Positions 40,245-49,121 of a DNA stretch of 64,000 nucleotides are shown here, piece after piece. Positions within the stretch are counted from its first letter, which is position 1, and the number at the start of each line of letters is the position of its first letter. A model generated the notes under the pieces. The model saw only the letters and a program-made list of their open reading frames with translations. It searched no databases and had not been told where the DNA came from. This stretch comes from Mesorhizobium loti (lineage in GTDB: Bacteria; Pseudomonadota; Alphaproteobacteria; Rhizobiales; Rhizobiaceae): positions 5,895,001-5,959,000 of the forward strand of contig CP050293.1 in NCBI GenBank assembly GCA_014189435.1, written 5' to 3'. Position numbers and translations under genes: made by a program.

Positions 40245-41501
40245 TCAGATCCGCATCTTCATCCAGTCCGCCAGCTTCGCCAACAGGAAATCGACTTCCG
40301 CCTCGGTATTATAATGGGCCAACCCTATGCGCACGACGCCGTTGCGGTCCGCAAGCCCCAGCCGCTTGATTGGCTCCAAACCGTAATTGTGGCCGTGCCA
40401 GAGATAGATGCCTTCTTTTGCCATTGCCTTGGCGATGTCGGCGGGATCGGTCCCGTCGACGGTGATCGACACGGTCGGAACCCGGCGCGCCTGCGCCGCC
40501 GCATCGGTTATACCCTGGATGACGACGCCATCAATTCTGGACAGTCCGGCAATCAGCCGTGCTGTCAGGACGCGCTCATAACGGTCAGCGACTTCAATGC
40601 CGGCGACGATGCGCTCACGCCGCGTCGCCTGCGGGTGGATATTGCCGAAGGACTGTCCGAGCCAGGCATAGTGCTCGACCGCGCCAAGCACCCCGGCAAG
40701 CGCCTCGCGGCTAGTCGTCCCCGTCTCGAATTTTCCAGGTGGCGTGTTCGAAGCCGCGCGCACCTTATAGGCGGTCAGCGCCTGCAGCAGATCGAACCGG
40801 CCCCACAACACCCCGTGATGCGGTCCGAAAAATTTGTAGGCCGAGCAGACCAGGAAATCACAGCCAATCTCCTGGACGTCGATCACCCCATGCGGCGCGA
40901 ACTGCACCGCGTCGATATAGCTCAGCGCCCCGACCGCGCGTGCGCGCTGCGCGATCCGCTTCACATCGTTGATCGTGCCGGTAACGTTGCTGGCATACCC
41001 GACAGCGACCAGCTTGACCTCCTCGTCGATAGTCGCCTCCAGCGTCGACAGGTTGAGTTCGAACGTTTTTGGATCAAGGTCGATCCAGCGCACTTCAAGC
41101 CCCCGGTCCTCCGCCAGCATCAGCCAGGGTGCGACGTTGGCGTCATGATCCATGCGCGTCAGCACGATGGCGTCGCCGGCGTTCAGATCGCGGCCGATGG
41201 CGCGCGAGACGGCGAAAGTCAGAGTCGTCATGTTCTGGCCGAACACCACCTCACGCCGGTCCGCGGCATTGAAGAAATCGGCCATCGCTTGATGCGCGTC
41301 GTCGACCATCGCCTGGGCCGCAAGTGAGGTTTCGAAATAGCCACCGAGATTGGCGTTGGTCTCGATCATGGCACGCGTCATACGCTCGATCGATCGGCTC
41401 GCCATCTGGGTTCCCGCGGGATTGTCAAAGAAAATCCGCTGCTTCGGCGCGGCACCTCTCGCCATCGCCGGAAAAGCATCGCGGACTGTGTCTATATCCA
41501 T
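40245..41501 (-). CDS. class V PLP-dependent enzyme, cysteine-desulfurase-like but lacking the catalytic Cys
   Basis: 418 residues, fold type I. Seen: Asp197-Ala-Val-Gln200, His204 and the PLP lysine Lys223 in CSAYKFFGPHHG. The position of the persulfide-forming cysteine loop of NifS/SufS (RTGHHC) reads LWHGHNYGLEPIKRLGL, with no Cys, and the only cysteines are 214 and 219. It matches the VC1184-type group often labelled cysteine desulfurase-like. It is more likely an aminotransferase or beta-lyase for an unknown amino compound. Embedded with an amino-acid-type ABC importer and a cyclase-family hydrolase. Confidence 0.83.
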   Translation of the reverse strand: MDIDTVRDAFPAMARGAAPKQRIFFDNPAGTQMASRSIERMTRAMIETNANLGGYFETSLAAQAMVDDAHQAMADFFNAADRREVVFGQNMTTLTFAVSRAIGRDLNAGDAIVLTRMDHDANVAPWLMLAEDRGLEVRWIDLDPKTFELNLSTLEATIDEEVKLVAVGYASNVTGTINDVKRIAQRARAVGALSYIDAVQFAPHGVIDVQEIGCDFLVCSAYKFFGPHHGVLWGRFDLLQALTAYKVRAASNTPPGKFETGTTSREALAGVLGAVEHYAWLGQSFGNIHPQATRRERIVAGIEVADRYERVLTARLIAGLSRIDGVVIQGITDAAAQARRVPTVSITVDGTDPADIAKAMAKEGIYLWHGHNYGLEPIKRLGLADRNGVVRIGLAHYNTEAEVDFLLAKLADWMKMRI

Positions 41502-41530
41502 GTCTGAATTCCGTGTCTGATGATCGTTGT

Positions 41531-41552
41531 GCGGCGGTCCCTAGACCGCCGC
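41531..41552 (-). promoter_or_regulatory. perfect hairpin between cyclase and PLP-enzyme genes
   Basis: GCGGCGGTC-CCTA-GACCGCCGC: a 9-bp perfect stem with a four-base loop, inside the operon, without a T tract. Candidate attenuator or mRNA-processing site. Confidence 0.6.
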
Positions 41553-41571
41553 CAGCTGCGGTTTCAGGCGT

Positions 41572-42336
41572 TCAGCTGGCCGCTTCATGGATCGCGACAG
41601 CGCGGGCTGGAAAGCCGGACCCGGCCTTTGGCTTTGGCCAGCTTGCCATTATCAACGCTCCGGCTTCGGGCACCTTGTCGAGATTGGCCAAGAGCTCGAT
41701 CTGCCAGCAGTCGCGGGACAGCACATAGTATTCCAGGCTTGCATCGCCTGCCGAAGTGGCGCGGCCGGGATCGGTGTCCATGCCCTCGTGCCCGATCGCA
41801 GTGACGCCGCGGCGTTCCAAAAGCTCCTCCAGCACCGGCTTCGACCAGCCCGGTGCATGCGAGATACCGTCGGGCGACTTGTTCTGAAACGTCTCGGGGT
41901 CTGGCCAGCGCGGCCACCACCCGGTGCGAAGCGCGACAAAACACTTCTCCGGGATACGGCCGTTCCGGGTCTCCCAGGCGGAAATGTCGTCCAGCGTCGG
42001 CGTCGCGTCGGGATCGGCGGCGACCCTGTCGCTGATGTCGAGGATGACTAGCGGCAGAAGCATCTCCGACACCGGCAGTTGGTCGATCGAGCGGCCGCCG
42101 TCAATGAAATGCACCGGCGGGTCGACATGGGTGCCCCATTGCCCGACGAAGGCGTAGTGGTGGACCTGGAAGGCGTCGCCCTTCGAAAAATCGAGCAACG
42201 CACCACGCTCCTCGTCCGGGAAGGCCGGGAAATGCGGCTGGCCCGGATGAAAGGCATGCGTCAGGTCGGTGAAGGTCGCGGCGGAGAGCCGCGACCTGTA
42301 GATGTCCCAAAGCGAACCCGGAATGGACAAGATCAC
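41572..42336 (-). CDS. cyclase-family metal-dependent hydrolase (kynurenine formamidase-like)
   Basis: 254 residues of the cyclase/KynB/isatin-hydrolase fold, metal enzymes that hydrolyse amides or lactams of small cyclic or aryl compounds. The metal motif reads GQWGTHVDPPVHF: the Gly-Thr-His-x-Asp core and the downstream His are kept, but the first His of the usual HxGTHxD is Gln. Further motifs: VALRTGWW and GHEGMDTDPG. It overlaps the binding-protein gene by 4 nt, so import and hydrolysis of the same compound are likely coupled. Substrate unknown. Confidence 0.83.
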   Translation of the reverse strand: MILSIPGSLWDIYRSRLSAATFTDLTHAFHPGQPHFPAFPDEERGALLDFSKGDAFQVHHYAFVGQWGTHVDPPVHFIDGGRSIDQLPVSEMLLPLVILDISDRVAADPDATPTLDDISAWETRNGRIPEKCFVALRTGWWPRWPDPETFQNKSPDGISHAPGWSKPVLEELLERRGVTAIGHEGMDTDPGRATSAGDASLEYYVLSRDCWQIELLANLDKVPEAGALIMASWPKPKAGSGFPARAVAIHEAAS

Positions 42337-43511
42337 GGCTCGGCGACGAAGGTCGGTGCCGCTTCACTTGCCAGGACAAGCTTGCCGTCCTTGACACTGA
42401 TGACCGAGACCGACTTGTCCGGCACAGAAATGCCCGGACGGTAGGTGATCGTGCCGGTCACGCCGTCGAGCCCGGACGTGGCGGCCAGCGCGTCGCGGAT
42501 CTTGGCCGGATCCGGCGCGCCGGCGCGCTTGATTGCGTCGGCCATCAGCTTGACCGAGTCGTAGCCGAGCGCAGCGAAGGCGTTCTCCGGGGCATTGCCG
42601 ACCGACTTGGTGTAGGCGTCGATGAAGGCCTGCACCTTCGGGGTGGCGCCCTCACCGATATAGGCGTGGGTGGTGAAGTAGGTGTCCTTGGCCGCGTCGC
42701 CGCCGACCTGGATCAGCAAGGGCGTGTCGTAGCCGTCGCCGCCGACCACCGGCAGGTTGATGCCGGCCTGGCGCATCTGCTTCAAGATCAGGCCGATTTC
42801 CTCGGCATTCGACGAGGCATAGACGAAGTCAGGCTGCGGCGACAGCGCCTTCAGTTTGGCGATCTGGGCGGTAAAGGTCTTGTCGCCGATCTTGTAAGTG
42901 TCGCGCTCCAAAATCTTGCCCCCGCCATGCTCGTAGGCGGTGACGAAGTAGTCCGACAGCAGCGTTGTGTATTCGGTGCCGATGTCGGTCAGCAGGTAGG
43001 CCGTCTTGCCGTTCAGCTTGTTCAGCGCAAATTCCGCGCCAACCGCAGCCTGAACGTTGTCGCCGAAAGCGGCGAGGAAGATCTCGTTACCGAGCTGGCT
43101 CGGCAATTTCGGCGAGGTCGCGCCGGGCGTGATGAATGGTATCTGCGCCTTCTGGACCTGCGGTCCGATGGCCAGCACCGAGTCGGAATCGGCGAAGCCG
43201 ATGATGCCGACGACCTTGTCGCTGTCGATCAACTGGCTGGCGACGGTCGAGATCGTCGTCGAATCGCTCTTGGAGTCGTAGACTACCAGTTCTATCTGCT
43301 GGCCGAGCACGCCGCCGGCGGCGTTGATTTGGCTTGCTGCCAGCTTGGCGCCATTCAGCATCGGACCGTCGAGCGAGGCCTGAATGCCGGTCAGGTTTGC
43401 CGGATAGCCAATCTTGATCGTGTCGGCAGCAAGTGCCGTGCTGGCCGAGGCAAGCGCGAAGAATGCGCCCAGTCCCAGGCCGATGGTGCCGCGTCGAGTG
43501 AGTTTGATCAT
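42333..43511 (-). CDS. branched-chain-amino-acid-type ABC transporter substrate-binding protein
   Basis: 392 residues, LivK/type I periplasmic binding fold. Signal peptide about 1-28, with TRRGTIGLG near the start, a possible Tat motif. Typical segments: GPMLNGAKLAASQINAAGGVLGQQIEL, ITPGATSPKLPSQ and FAALGYDSVKLMADAIKRAG. These proteins bind amino acids, amides or aromatic acids. It overlaps livM and the cyclase gene by four bases each. Confidence 0.88.
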   Translation of the reverse strand: MIKLTRRGTIGLGLGAFFALASASTALAADTIKIGYPANLTGIQASLDGPMLNGAKLAASQINAAGGVLGQQIELVVYDSKSDSTTISTVASQLIDSDKVVGIIGFADSDSVLAIGPQVQKAQIPFITPGATSPKLPSQLGNEIFLAAFGDNVQAAVGAEFALNKLNGKTAYLLTDIGTEYTTLLSDYFVTAYEHGGGKILERDTYKIGDKTFTAQIAKLKALSPQPDFVYASSNAEEIGLILKQMRQAGINLPVVGGDGYDTPLLIQVGGDAAKDTYFTTHAYIGEGATPKVQAFIDAYTKSVGNAPENAFAALGYDSVKLMADAIKRAGAPDPAKIRDALAATSGLDGVTGTITYRPGISVPDKSVSVISVKDGKLVLASEAAPTFVAEP

Positions 43512-44557
43512 CGTTTTCGTTCCTCTGTCTGGTTCACCTTTGCCGATCCTTGGGTTAATCCGAACGTAAGCTCCCGGTCCCCCATGATCCCCTTCGGCCG
43601 GAAGATCATGATTAGAATGAAGATGAAGCCGAGCACGATCTGGCTGGCGCCAAACAGGGCTGGCACAGCGAAATCGCCGATCGTGAAGCCGCGTTCGACC
43701 GAGCGCAAAACCTCCGACAACAGCGAAACGCAGATGACGCCGACCAGCGCGCCGGTCAGGGAGCCCATGCCGCCCAGCACCAGCATGGTGATCAGGCTCA
43801 TCGTCAGCGCGAAGTAAAAGGTGTTTGGCGAAAACGAGCCGAGATAATGCGCGTAGAGCGACCCGCCGACCCCTGAGAAGAAAGCACCGATGACGAAGGC
43901 GATCAGCCTGGTCCGCAGCACGCCGATACCGACGGCGCTGGCCGCGATGGTGTCGTCGCGCACCGCCTTCATGGCGCGTCCGAAAGGCGAATAGACCAGG
44001 CGCGCCAGCACGAACAGCGTGATGGCCAGCCAACCCATCACCCAGGGCAACGTCGTCTCCAGCGGCACGCCGGTGAAAGTGCGGGCGCCTCGGGTGAAAT
44101 CCGACGCATTGATCAGCACCACGTTGACGATAATCAAGAATCCCATCGTCGCCACCGAAACGAAATAGCCCGACAGGCGCATCAAGGGATAACCGACGAC
44201 CACCGCAAGCAGCGCGGTCAGAAGACCTGCCACCAGCGTCGCCGGCAGGAAGGGGAGGCTGAAAGCATGCAGAAACGTCGGCAGATGCGGCAGCAATGCC
44301 ATCTTCTGCTGCACCGGGATCGACAGGATCCCCGAAATATACGCGCCGGCGCCGATGAATCCGACATGACCGAGCGAAAACACGCCCGTAAAACCGTTGC
44401 TCAGCGACAGCGCCAGCACCAGGATCGCATTCAGCGCGATCAGCAGGATAATCCGGACGAAATAGTCGCTCAGCACGTGCGGCGCACCGAAAGCGACGAC
44501 TGCTCCCGCCACCAGGGCGACGAAGACCAGGAGTGTGATCCGCGCTTCCCGGCTCAC
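43508..44557 (-). CDS. livM: branched-chain-type ABC transporter permease LivM-like
   Basis: 349 residues with about 8-10 hydrophobic helices; the FSLGHVGFIGAGAY and RDDTIAASAVGIGVLRTRLIAF segments are LivM hallmarks. GTG start at 44557 overlaps the livH stop (GTGA). The operon symbol is structural; the substrate may not be a branched-chain amino acid. Confidence 0.87.
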   Translation of the reverse strand: MSREARITLLVFVALVAGAVVAFGAPHVLSDYFVRIILLIALNAILVLALSLSNGFTGVFSLGHVGFIGAGAYISGILSIPVQQKMALLPHLPTFLHAFSLPFLPATLVAGLLTALLAVVVGYPLMRLSGYFVSVATMGFLIIVNVVLINASDFTRGARTFTGVPLETTLPWVMGWLAITLFVLARLVYSPFGRAMKAVRDDTIAASAVGIGVLRTRLIAFVIGAFFSGVGGSLYAHYLGSFSPNTFYFALTMSLITMLVLGGMGSLTGALVGVICVSLLSEVLRSVERGFTIGDFAVPALFGASQIVLGFIFILIMIFRPKGIMGDRELTFGLTQGSAKVNQTEERKR

Positions 44558-45456
44558 AGCTTTATCTCCCGGTTTGGCTGGAGCAGCCCGCCCGGGCGCA
44601 CCAGTAGAAAGGCGATCAGCACGGCGAAGACGATTGCGTCGCGATAGGACGAGACGCTGCTCGGCAGGAATGCGACGATGAAGATCTCCAGCGCGCCCAA
44701 TATGTAACCGCCGACCAGGGCGCCCGCGATCGACCCGAAGCCGCCGATGATCGCCGCCACGAAAGCCTTCAGGAGCGGCGTGAAGCCCATCTGCGGCTGC
44801 ACCACGCCGGCCTGTGCCGCCCACAGAATGCCGGCGAGGCCGGCATAGGCGGATGCGACGATGAAGGCGACGATGATCAGCCGGTTGACGTTGAGTCCGA
44901 CAAGATGTGCCGCCGACATGTCCTCGGCTGCGGCGCGCATGCCGAGCCCAGTCGTGGTGCGCGTGATGAACCAGCCGAGGAGCAGCAGCGACACGAAGGT
45001 CAGCGCGATGGTCAGGAGATTGATGCTGGTGAAGGTGATGGCGCCGTTCGACACTTCCCAGGAGGTGTTGAGAATATCGGGGAGTGGAAAATTGCGCGGC
45101 GAGGAGGTGAACACCAGGATGCCGACGTTCTCGATGATGTAGGTGACGGCCAGGCTTGTCAGCAGTCGCGCGACGTCGGGCGCGTCGCGGATCGGACGAT
45201 AGGCGATGCGTTCGATGAGGAAGCCCGCGATGGCGGCCGCAGCGATGCCGCAGATCACGGCGACCGGGAACGGAACACCGATGCCGACCAGCAAGGCAAC
45301 CCCGAAGGCGCCTACCATCATGACGTCGCCATGCGCGAAATTGGTCAGCTTGAGGACGCCGAAGACGATCGACAGACCGACCGCCACCAGTGCGTAGAGG
45401 CTGCCTAGGCTCACCGCGTTGACGATCTGCTGCAGGATATAGTCCAGCTTGGTCAT
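44554..45456 (-). CDS. livH: branched-chain-type ABC transporter permease LivH-like
   Basis: 300 residues, about eight hydrophobic helices; LVAVGLSIVFGVLKLTNFAHGD and GFGSIAGALVGGYILGALEI are LivH signatures. It overlaps livF and livM by four bases each, so translation of the set is coupled. Confidence 0.88.
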   Translation of the reverse strand: MTKLDYILQQIVNAVSLGSLYALVAVGLSIVFGVLKLTNFAHGDVMMVGAFGVALLVGIGVPFPVAVICGIAAAAIAGFLIERIAYRPIRDAPDVARLLTSLAVTYIIENVGILVFTSSPRNFPLPDILNTSWEVSNGAITFTSINLLTIALTFVSLLLLGWFITRTTTGLGMRAAAEDMSAAHLVGLNVNRLIIVAFIVASAYAGLAGILWAAQAGVVQPQMGFTPLLKAFVAAIIGGFGSIAGALVGGYILGALEIFIVAFLPSSVSSYRDAIVFAVLIAFLLVRPGGLLQPNREIKL

Positions 45457-46184
45457 GTTGCCGCCCCGAGATATGCCTGCGCCACGCGTTCGCTGTCGCG
45501 CAGTTCCGCGGACCGGCCCGAAAGCGCCACCTGACCCGTGCGCAGCACATAGGCGCGGTCGGCGAGATCCAGGGCAAGCGTGATGTTCTGTTCCACCAGC
45601 AGCATCGTCATGCCCTGGCGCTTGAGTTCGGCAAGCGCGCTGAAGATGTGGCGTACCAGCAGCGGCGCAACGCCGAGCGAAGGCTCGTCGAGCAGCAGCA
45701 GGCGCGGCGCCGCCATCAGCGCACGCGCCAGGGCAAGCTGCTGCTGTTCGCCGCCCGACAGCGTGCCGGCCAGCTGCTTCAGCCTTTGCTTGAGAATCGG
45801 GAACAGCGTGAACATGCGCTCGCTGTCTCTAGCGACGGCCTCCTTGTCGGTGCGGGTGCAGGCGCCGAGTCGCAGATTGTCGGCTACCGTCAGGCCGCCG
45901 AACAGGCGCCTGCCCTCCGGGCTCTGCGCGATGCCCAGACCTACGATCCGCGACGGGGCGATACCTCCAATCGGCTTGCCATCGAAGATGATCTTGCCGC
46001 TGCGCGGCCGCGACAGACCGGAAATGGTGCGCAAGGTCGTGCTCTTGCCGGCGCCGTTGGCCCCCACCAGTGCCACCACCTCGCCGGCATGGACGTCGAG
46101 CGAAATGCCCTTCAGCGCACGCACCGCGCCGAAATTGACCTCGAGGTTCTCGACGCTGAGCAAAACGGGGCTAGGCGTGGCCAA
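45453..46184 (-). CDS. livF: branched-chain-type ABC transporter ATPase LivF-like
   Basis: 243 residues. Walker A GANGAGKST, signature LSGGEQQQL, Walker B LLLLDEPSLGVAP. The APLLV motif after Walker B is typical of LivF. Starts with TTG (46184) and overlaps livG by 14 nt. Confidence 0.9.
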   Translation of the reverse strand: MATPSPVLLSVENLEVNFGAVRALKGISLDVHAGEVVALVGANGAGKSTTLRTISGLSRPRSGKIIFDGKPIGGIAPSRIVGLGIAQSPEGRRLFGGLTVADNLRLGACTRTDKEAVARDSERMFTLFPILKQRLKQLAGTLSGGEQQQLALARALMAAPRLLLLDEPSLGVAPLLVRHIFSALAELKRQGMTMLLVEQNITLALDLADRAYVLRTGQVALSGRSAELRDSERVAQAYLGAAT

Positions 46185-47004
46185 GATACGCCTCCCGCAC
46201 TTTCGGGTGTTCGCGTACCTGCTCCGGTGTTCCGACGCAGATCACCTCGCCAGTCGCCAGCACCTGGATGCGTTCGCACAGCGCCATGATCAGGTCCATG
46301 TCGTGCTCGACAACGACCACGGTTACGCCGTAGCGGTCACGGATCGTCCGGATCAGCGTTGCCAACACCTTGGTCTCGTTGGAATCAAGCCCGGCTGCGG
46401 GCTCGTCGAGCAGCAGCAGCTGCGGGCCGGTCGCGAGCGCTCGCGCAATCTCCAGCCGCCGCTGATCGCCGTAAGGAAGATCCGCGGCGGTCCTGCCGGC
46501 CTGCGCTGTCAGGCCCATGAGGTCGAGGAGTTCGTCGGCCTTCCGCTGCGTCGCGGCCACCCGCTCGCGATAGCGCTGACCGCGCAGCACGGTATCGGCG
46601 GGGCCGACAGGATGGCGCAGCTGCGCCGCCGTCAGCACGTTCTGTGCGACGCTGAGGCTGCCGAACAGGCGAGAACCCTGGAAGGTGCGGGCGATGCCCA
46701 TCGCGACGATCTGCGATGTGCGCAGGCCGACGATCGAACGGCCCTTCATCTCGATGCTACCGGAATTCGGCTGGGAGAAGCCGGTGATCAGGTTGAAAAG
46801 CGTGCTCTTGCCCGAGCCATTCGGGCCGATCACCCCAACGATTTCACCTTCGTGGAGCTCGATGGAATGATCCCGCAGGGCAACCAGCCCTCGGAAGGCT
46901 TTTGTCAGCCCAACCGTCCTCAACAGCACTCGACTCGACTGTCTATCCACGCGCCGGTTTGCCCCCTGTCCGCCCTCGCCGCCCCGTTCGGCCCGGTCAA
47001 GCAA
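46171..47004 (-). CDS. livG: branched-chain-type ABC transporter ATPase LivG-like
   Basis: Up to 277 residues. Walker A GPNGSGKST, Q-loop GIARTFQGSRLFG, degenerate signature LPYGDQRRL, Walker B LLLLDEPAAGLD, all typical of LivG. The true start is uncertain: the TTG at 47004 has no clear Shine-Dalgarno, and the conserved part begins at about residue 26 (GTG 46929). First gene of the eight-gene unit. Confidence 0.87.
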   Translation of the reverse strand: MLDRAERGGEGGQGANRRVDRQSSRVLLRTVGLTKAFRGLVALRDHSIELHEGEIVGVIGPNGSGKSTLFNLITGFSQPNSGSIEMKGRSIVGLRTSQIVAMGIARTFQGSRLFGSLSVAQNVLTAAQLRHPVGPADTVLRGQRYRERVAATQRKADELLDLMGLTAQAGRTAADLPYGDQRRLEIARALATGPQLLLLDEPAAGLDSNETKVLATLIRTIRDRYGVTVVVVEHDMDLIMALCERIQVLATGEVICVGTPEQVREHPKVREAYLGHA

Positions 47005-47294
47005 CGAATGGACAATTCGAACGGCAAGATGTCAAGGCCTATTCCCAACAGGAAAGCTATATGCCTACCTCGGCTCGACCGTTGCCGCGACAGCACCGGC
47101 ATCGATGCAGCGCCACGCCCCAAACCGACTTCACGATCGCGCCGGAGATCGATGCAATGAGCCGTGTCCCGAGATTGGCTTCAAGTTCGGCGACGTTCTT
47201 GCTGATCGCGAAAGCAGAGAGACCGAGCCGTTGTCTGGTTGCATTGGTTTAGCTCCGCCATGTAAGGAACTCGGAAGCCGGAGGCCGCACGCTA
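47005..47294. other. divergent gap between livG and the methyltransferase gene
   Basis: 290 bases with no gene I believe in. Promoters for livG (minus) and the methyltransferase (plus) must lie here. GGAGG sits about ten bases before ATG 47295. Confidence 0.4.
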
Positions 47295-47942
47295 ATGTTG
47301 GACAACTACGAGCTGGACCGGCTTGGCGTGATCCACCAGATCGACTTCACCCCGATCCAGTACGACAAGAAGTACATTTCCTACTACGAGGACCTGAGTG
47401 ACCGGACCATCAAGCTCGGATATCAGCGACTTGGCTGGGTGCTGGGAATAACCGGCGAGATTCCTCGGTCCGTGCTGGAGATTGGATATGGCACGGGCAC
47501 ATTCATCGAAGCCGCGAAAATAGCCGGGGTCGCCGACTGCGCCGGCTGCGACATAACCAGATTTCCGCTGCCCAAGAACGTCCGCTTTGTCGAGTGGGAT
47601 GAGGCGCTCTCCAGCTCGTGGGATCTCGTCGCCATGTTCGACGTGCTTGAGCACATCCCGGATCTGGGTTTTCTCACCGGTCTTCAGACCCGCTACCTGG
47701 CCATCGCCGTCCCTTATTGCCGCTGGCGCGAGCTCGGCACGGAAGGTGACGCGTGGTTCCGGACGTGGCGTATGCGTCTTCCCAACGAGCACCTGCACCA
47801 CTTCGATCGTGATTCGCTGGTGGCACTCCTCGCACATGCCGGCTTCGAGTGCCTGACGCTGAACTGCTTCGAGGATGGGATCAGACTGCGGCCCGGCGAA
47901 GTGGGTCCGAATATTCTGTCCGGATTCTTTAGAAAACTATAG
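47295..47942 (+). CDS. class I SAM-dependent methyltransferase
   Basis: 215 residues. SAM-binding motif I VLEIGYGTGTFIEAA (about 60-74), the acidic motif GCDITRF, and LVAMFDVLEHIPD, where family members read YDAVxxxDVLEH. A late HLHHFDRDSLVALLAHAGF segment is typical of Methyltransf_23-type small-molecule or polysaccharide methyltransferases. Substrate unknown; monocistronic or paired with the lipoprotein gene downstream. Confidence 0.82.
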   Translation: MLDNYELDRLGVIHQIDFTPIQYDKKYISYYEDLSDRTIKLGYQRLGWVLGITGEIPRSVLEIGYGTGTFIEAAKIAGVADCAGCDITRFPLPKNVRFVEWDEALSSSWDLVAMFDVLEHIPDLGFLTGLQTRYLAIAVPYCRWRELGTEGDAWFRTWRMRLPNEHLHHFDRDSLVALLAHAGFECLTLNCFEDGIRLRPGEVGPNILSGFFRKL

Positions 47943-48033
47943 ATCTCGATCAAATTCATGCGACTGCTTGGACCTGGGGCATCGCGACAATCGCCCTGTC
48001 GGAACGGGTGAGCACAGCTTTGGGCAAATCGTG

Positions 48034-49092
48034 ATGCGCGCATTCTTTCGATTGGTTGCCGTTGTGATCGTGGTGTCCGGCATGGCCGGTTGCACCAGCA
48101 TTTCCTACTACGCGCAATCCGTGGAGGGTCATCTGCAGATCATGACGACACGCAAGGATGTCGCAAAACTGATCGAGGATCCTTCGACGCCGAAGGCATT
48201 GCGCGCCCGAATGGCATCGGCGAGCGCCATACGACAGTTCGCAACAGATGAACTGGCGCTGCCCGACAACAACAGCTACCGCAGCTACGTTGATATCGGT
48301 CGGGACTCGGTGACATGGGCCGTCTTCGCCGCGCCGGAATTCTCGCTGACGCCGCGAACATGGTGTTTTCCCGTTTTCGGCTGCGTTCCCTACCGGGGAT
48401 ATTTCTCCAGGAAGTCCGCGACTGAAACCGCTGTCGAACTTCAAGGACAGGGCATGGACGTCTATGTGACGGGCATCACTGCTTATTCCACGCTTGGCTG
48501 GTCAAGTGATCCGCTGCTAAGCACGATGTTCGGCGAGGATGAAACCTATCTTGCAGGGTTGGTTTTTCATGAACTCGCCCACCAGCGCGTCTACGTGAAC
48601 GGCGATTCCGCATTCAATGAGGCGTTCGCTGTCGCCGTCGAAACAACCGGTGTGAGAAAATGGCTGCGCGCGGCTGGCGATACCGCCGCATTGCGCCGTT
48701 ACGAAGCCGCCCGGAGGCGCAAAGCTGAATTTCTTGCGCTTGTCTCCCAGACCCGGAACGAGTTGACGCAAGTCTATTCCAACTCCGGTAACTCGGAGCA
48801 AAAGCTGGCCGCAAAGACGGCTGCGATTGAACGGCTGCGGATGCGCTACCGACAGATGCGCGACAGACGTTGGGGTCGATACCGGGGATACGATGCCTGG
48901 TTCGCTTCCCCAATCAACAACGCAAAGCTCGCCGCGACTGCAGTGTACGGTGAACAGGTTCCGGCGTTTCTGCACTTGTTCGATTTGTGTTCGGGCAACT
49001 ATGTCAGGTTCTATACATCGGTCCGACGGATTGGCGCGCTGGACGAAGCTCACCGTGCCGAAGCACTTGCGGCGGCGGATAGCTGTTATTGA
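48034..49092 (+). CDS. predicted lipoprotein aminopeptidase (zinc metallopeptidase)
   Basis: 352 residues. Signal sequence with lipobox SGMAGC (Cys20), so membrane-anchored. Zinc motif HELAH (His179, Glu180, His183) and the downstream NEAFA (Glu196) form a gluzincin-like site. Layout and the YSTLGWSSDPLLSTMFGEDE segment match the putative-aminopeptidase family (PF10023 type). ATG 48034 gives a proper signal peptide; the longer frame from 47875 does not. Confidence 0.83.
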   Translation: MRAFFRLVAVVIVVSGMAGCTSISYYAQSVEGHLQIMTTRKDVAKLIEDPSTPKALRARMASASAIRQFATDELALPDNNSYRSYVDIGRDSVTWAVFAAPEFSLTPRTWCFPVFGCVPYRGYFSRKSATETAVELQGQGMDVYVTGITAYSTLGWSSDPLLSTMFGEDETYLAGLVFHELAHQRVYVNGDSAFNEAFAVAVETTGVRKWLRAAGDTAALRRYEAARRRKAEFLALVSQTRNELTQVYSNSGNSEQKLAAKTAAIERLRMRYRQMRDRRWGRYRGYDAWFASPINNAKLAATAVYGEQVPAFLHLFDLCSGNYVRFYTSVRRIGALDEAHRAEALAAADSCY

Positions 49093-49121
49093 GCCGGTCA
49101 GATGTGAAGGTCCGAACCGTC

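Noticed and set aside
43508..45577. 689-residue fused frame containing livM plus upstream sequence
   Set aside because: The upstream part is out-of-frame readthrough of livH; the GTG at 44557 with a GTGA overlap is the sensible start.
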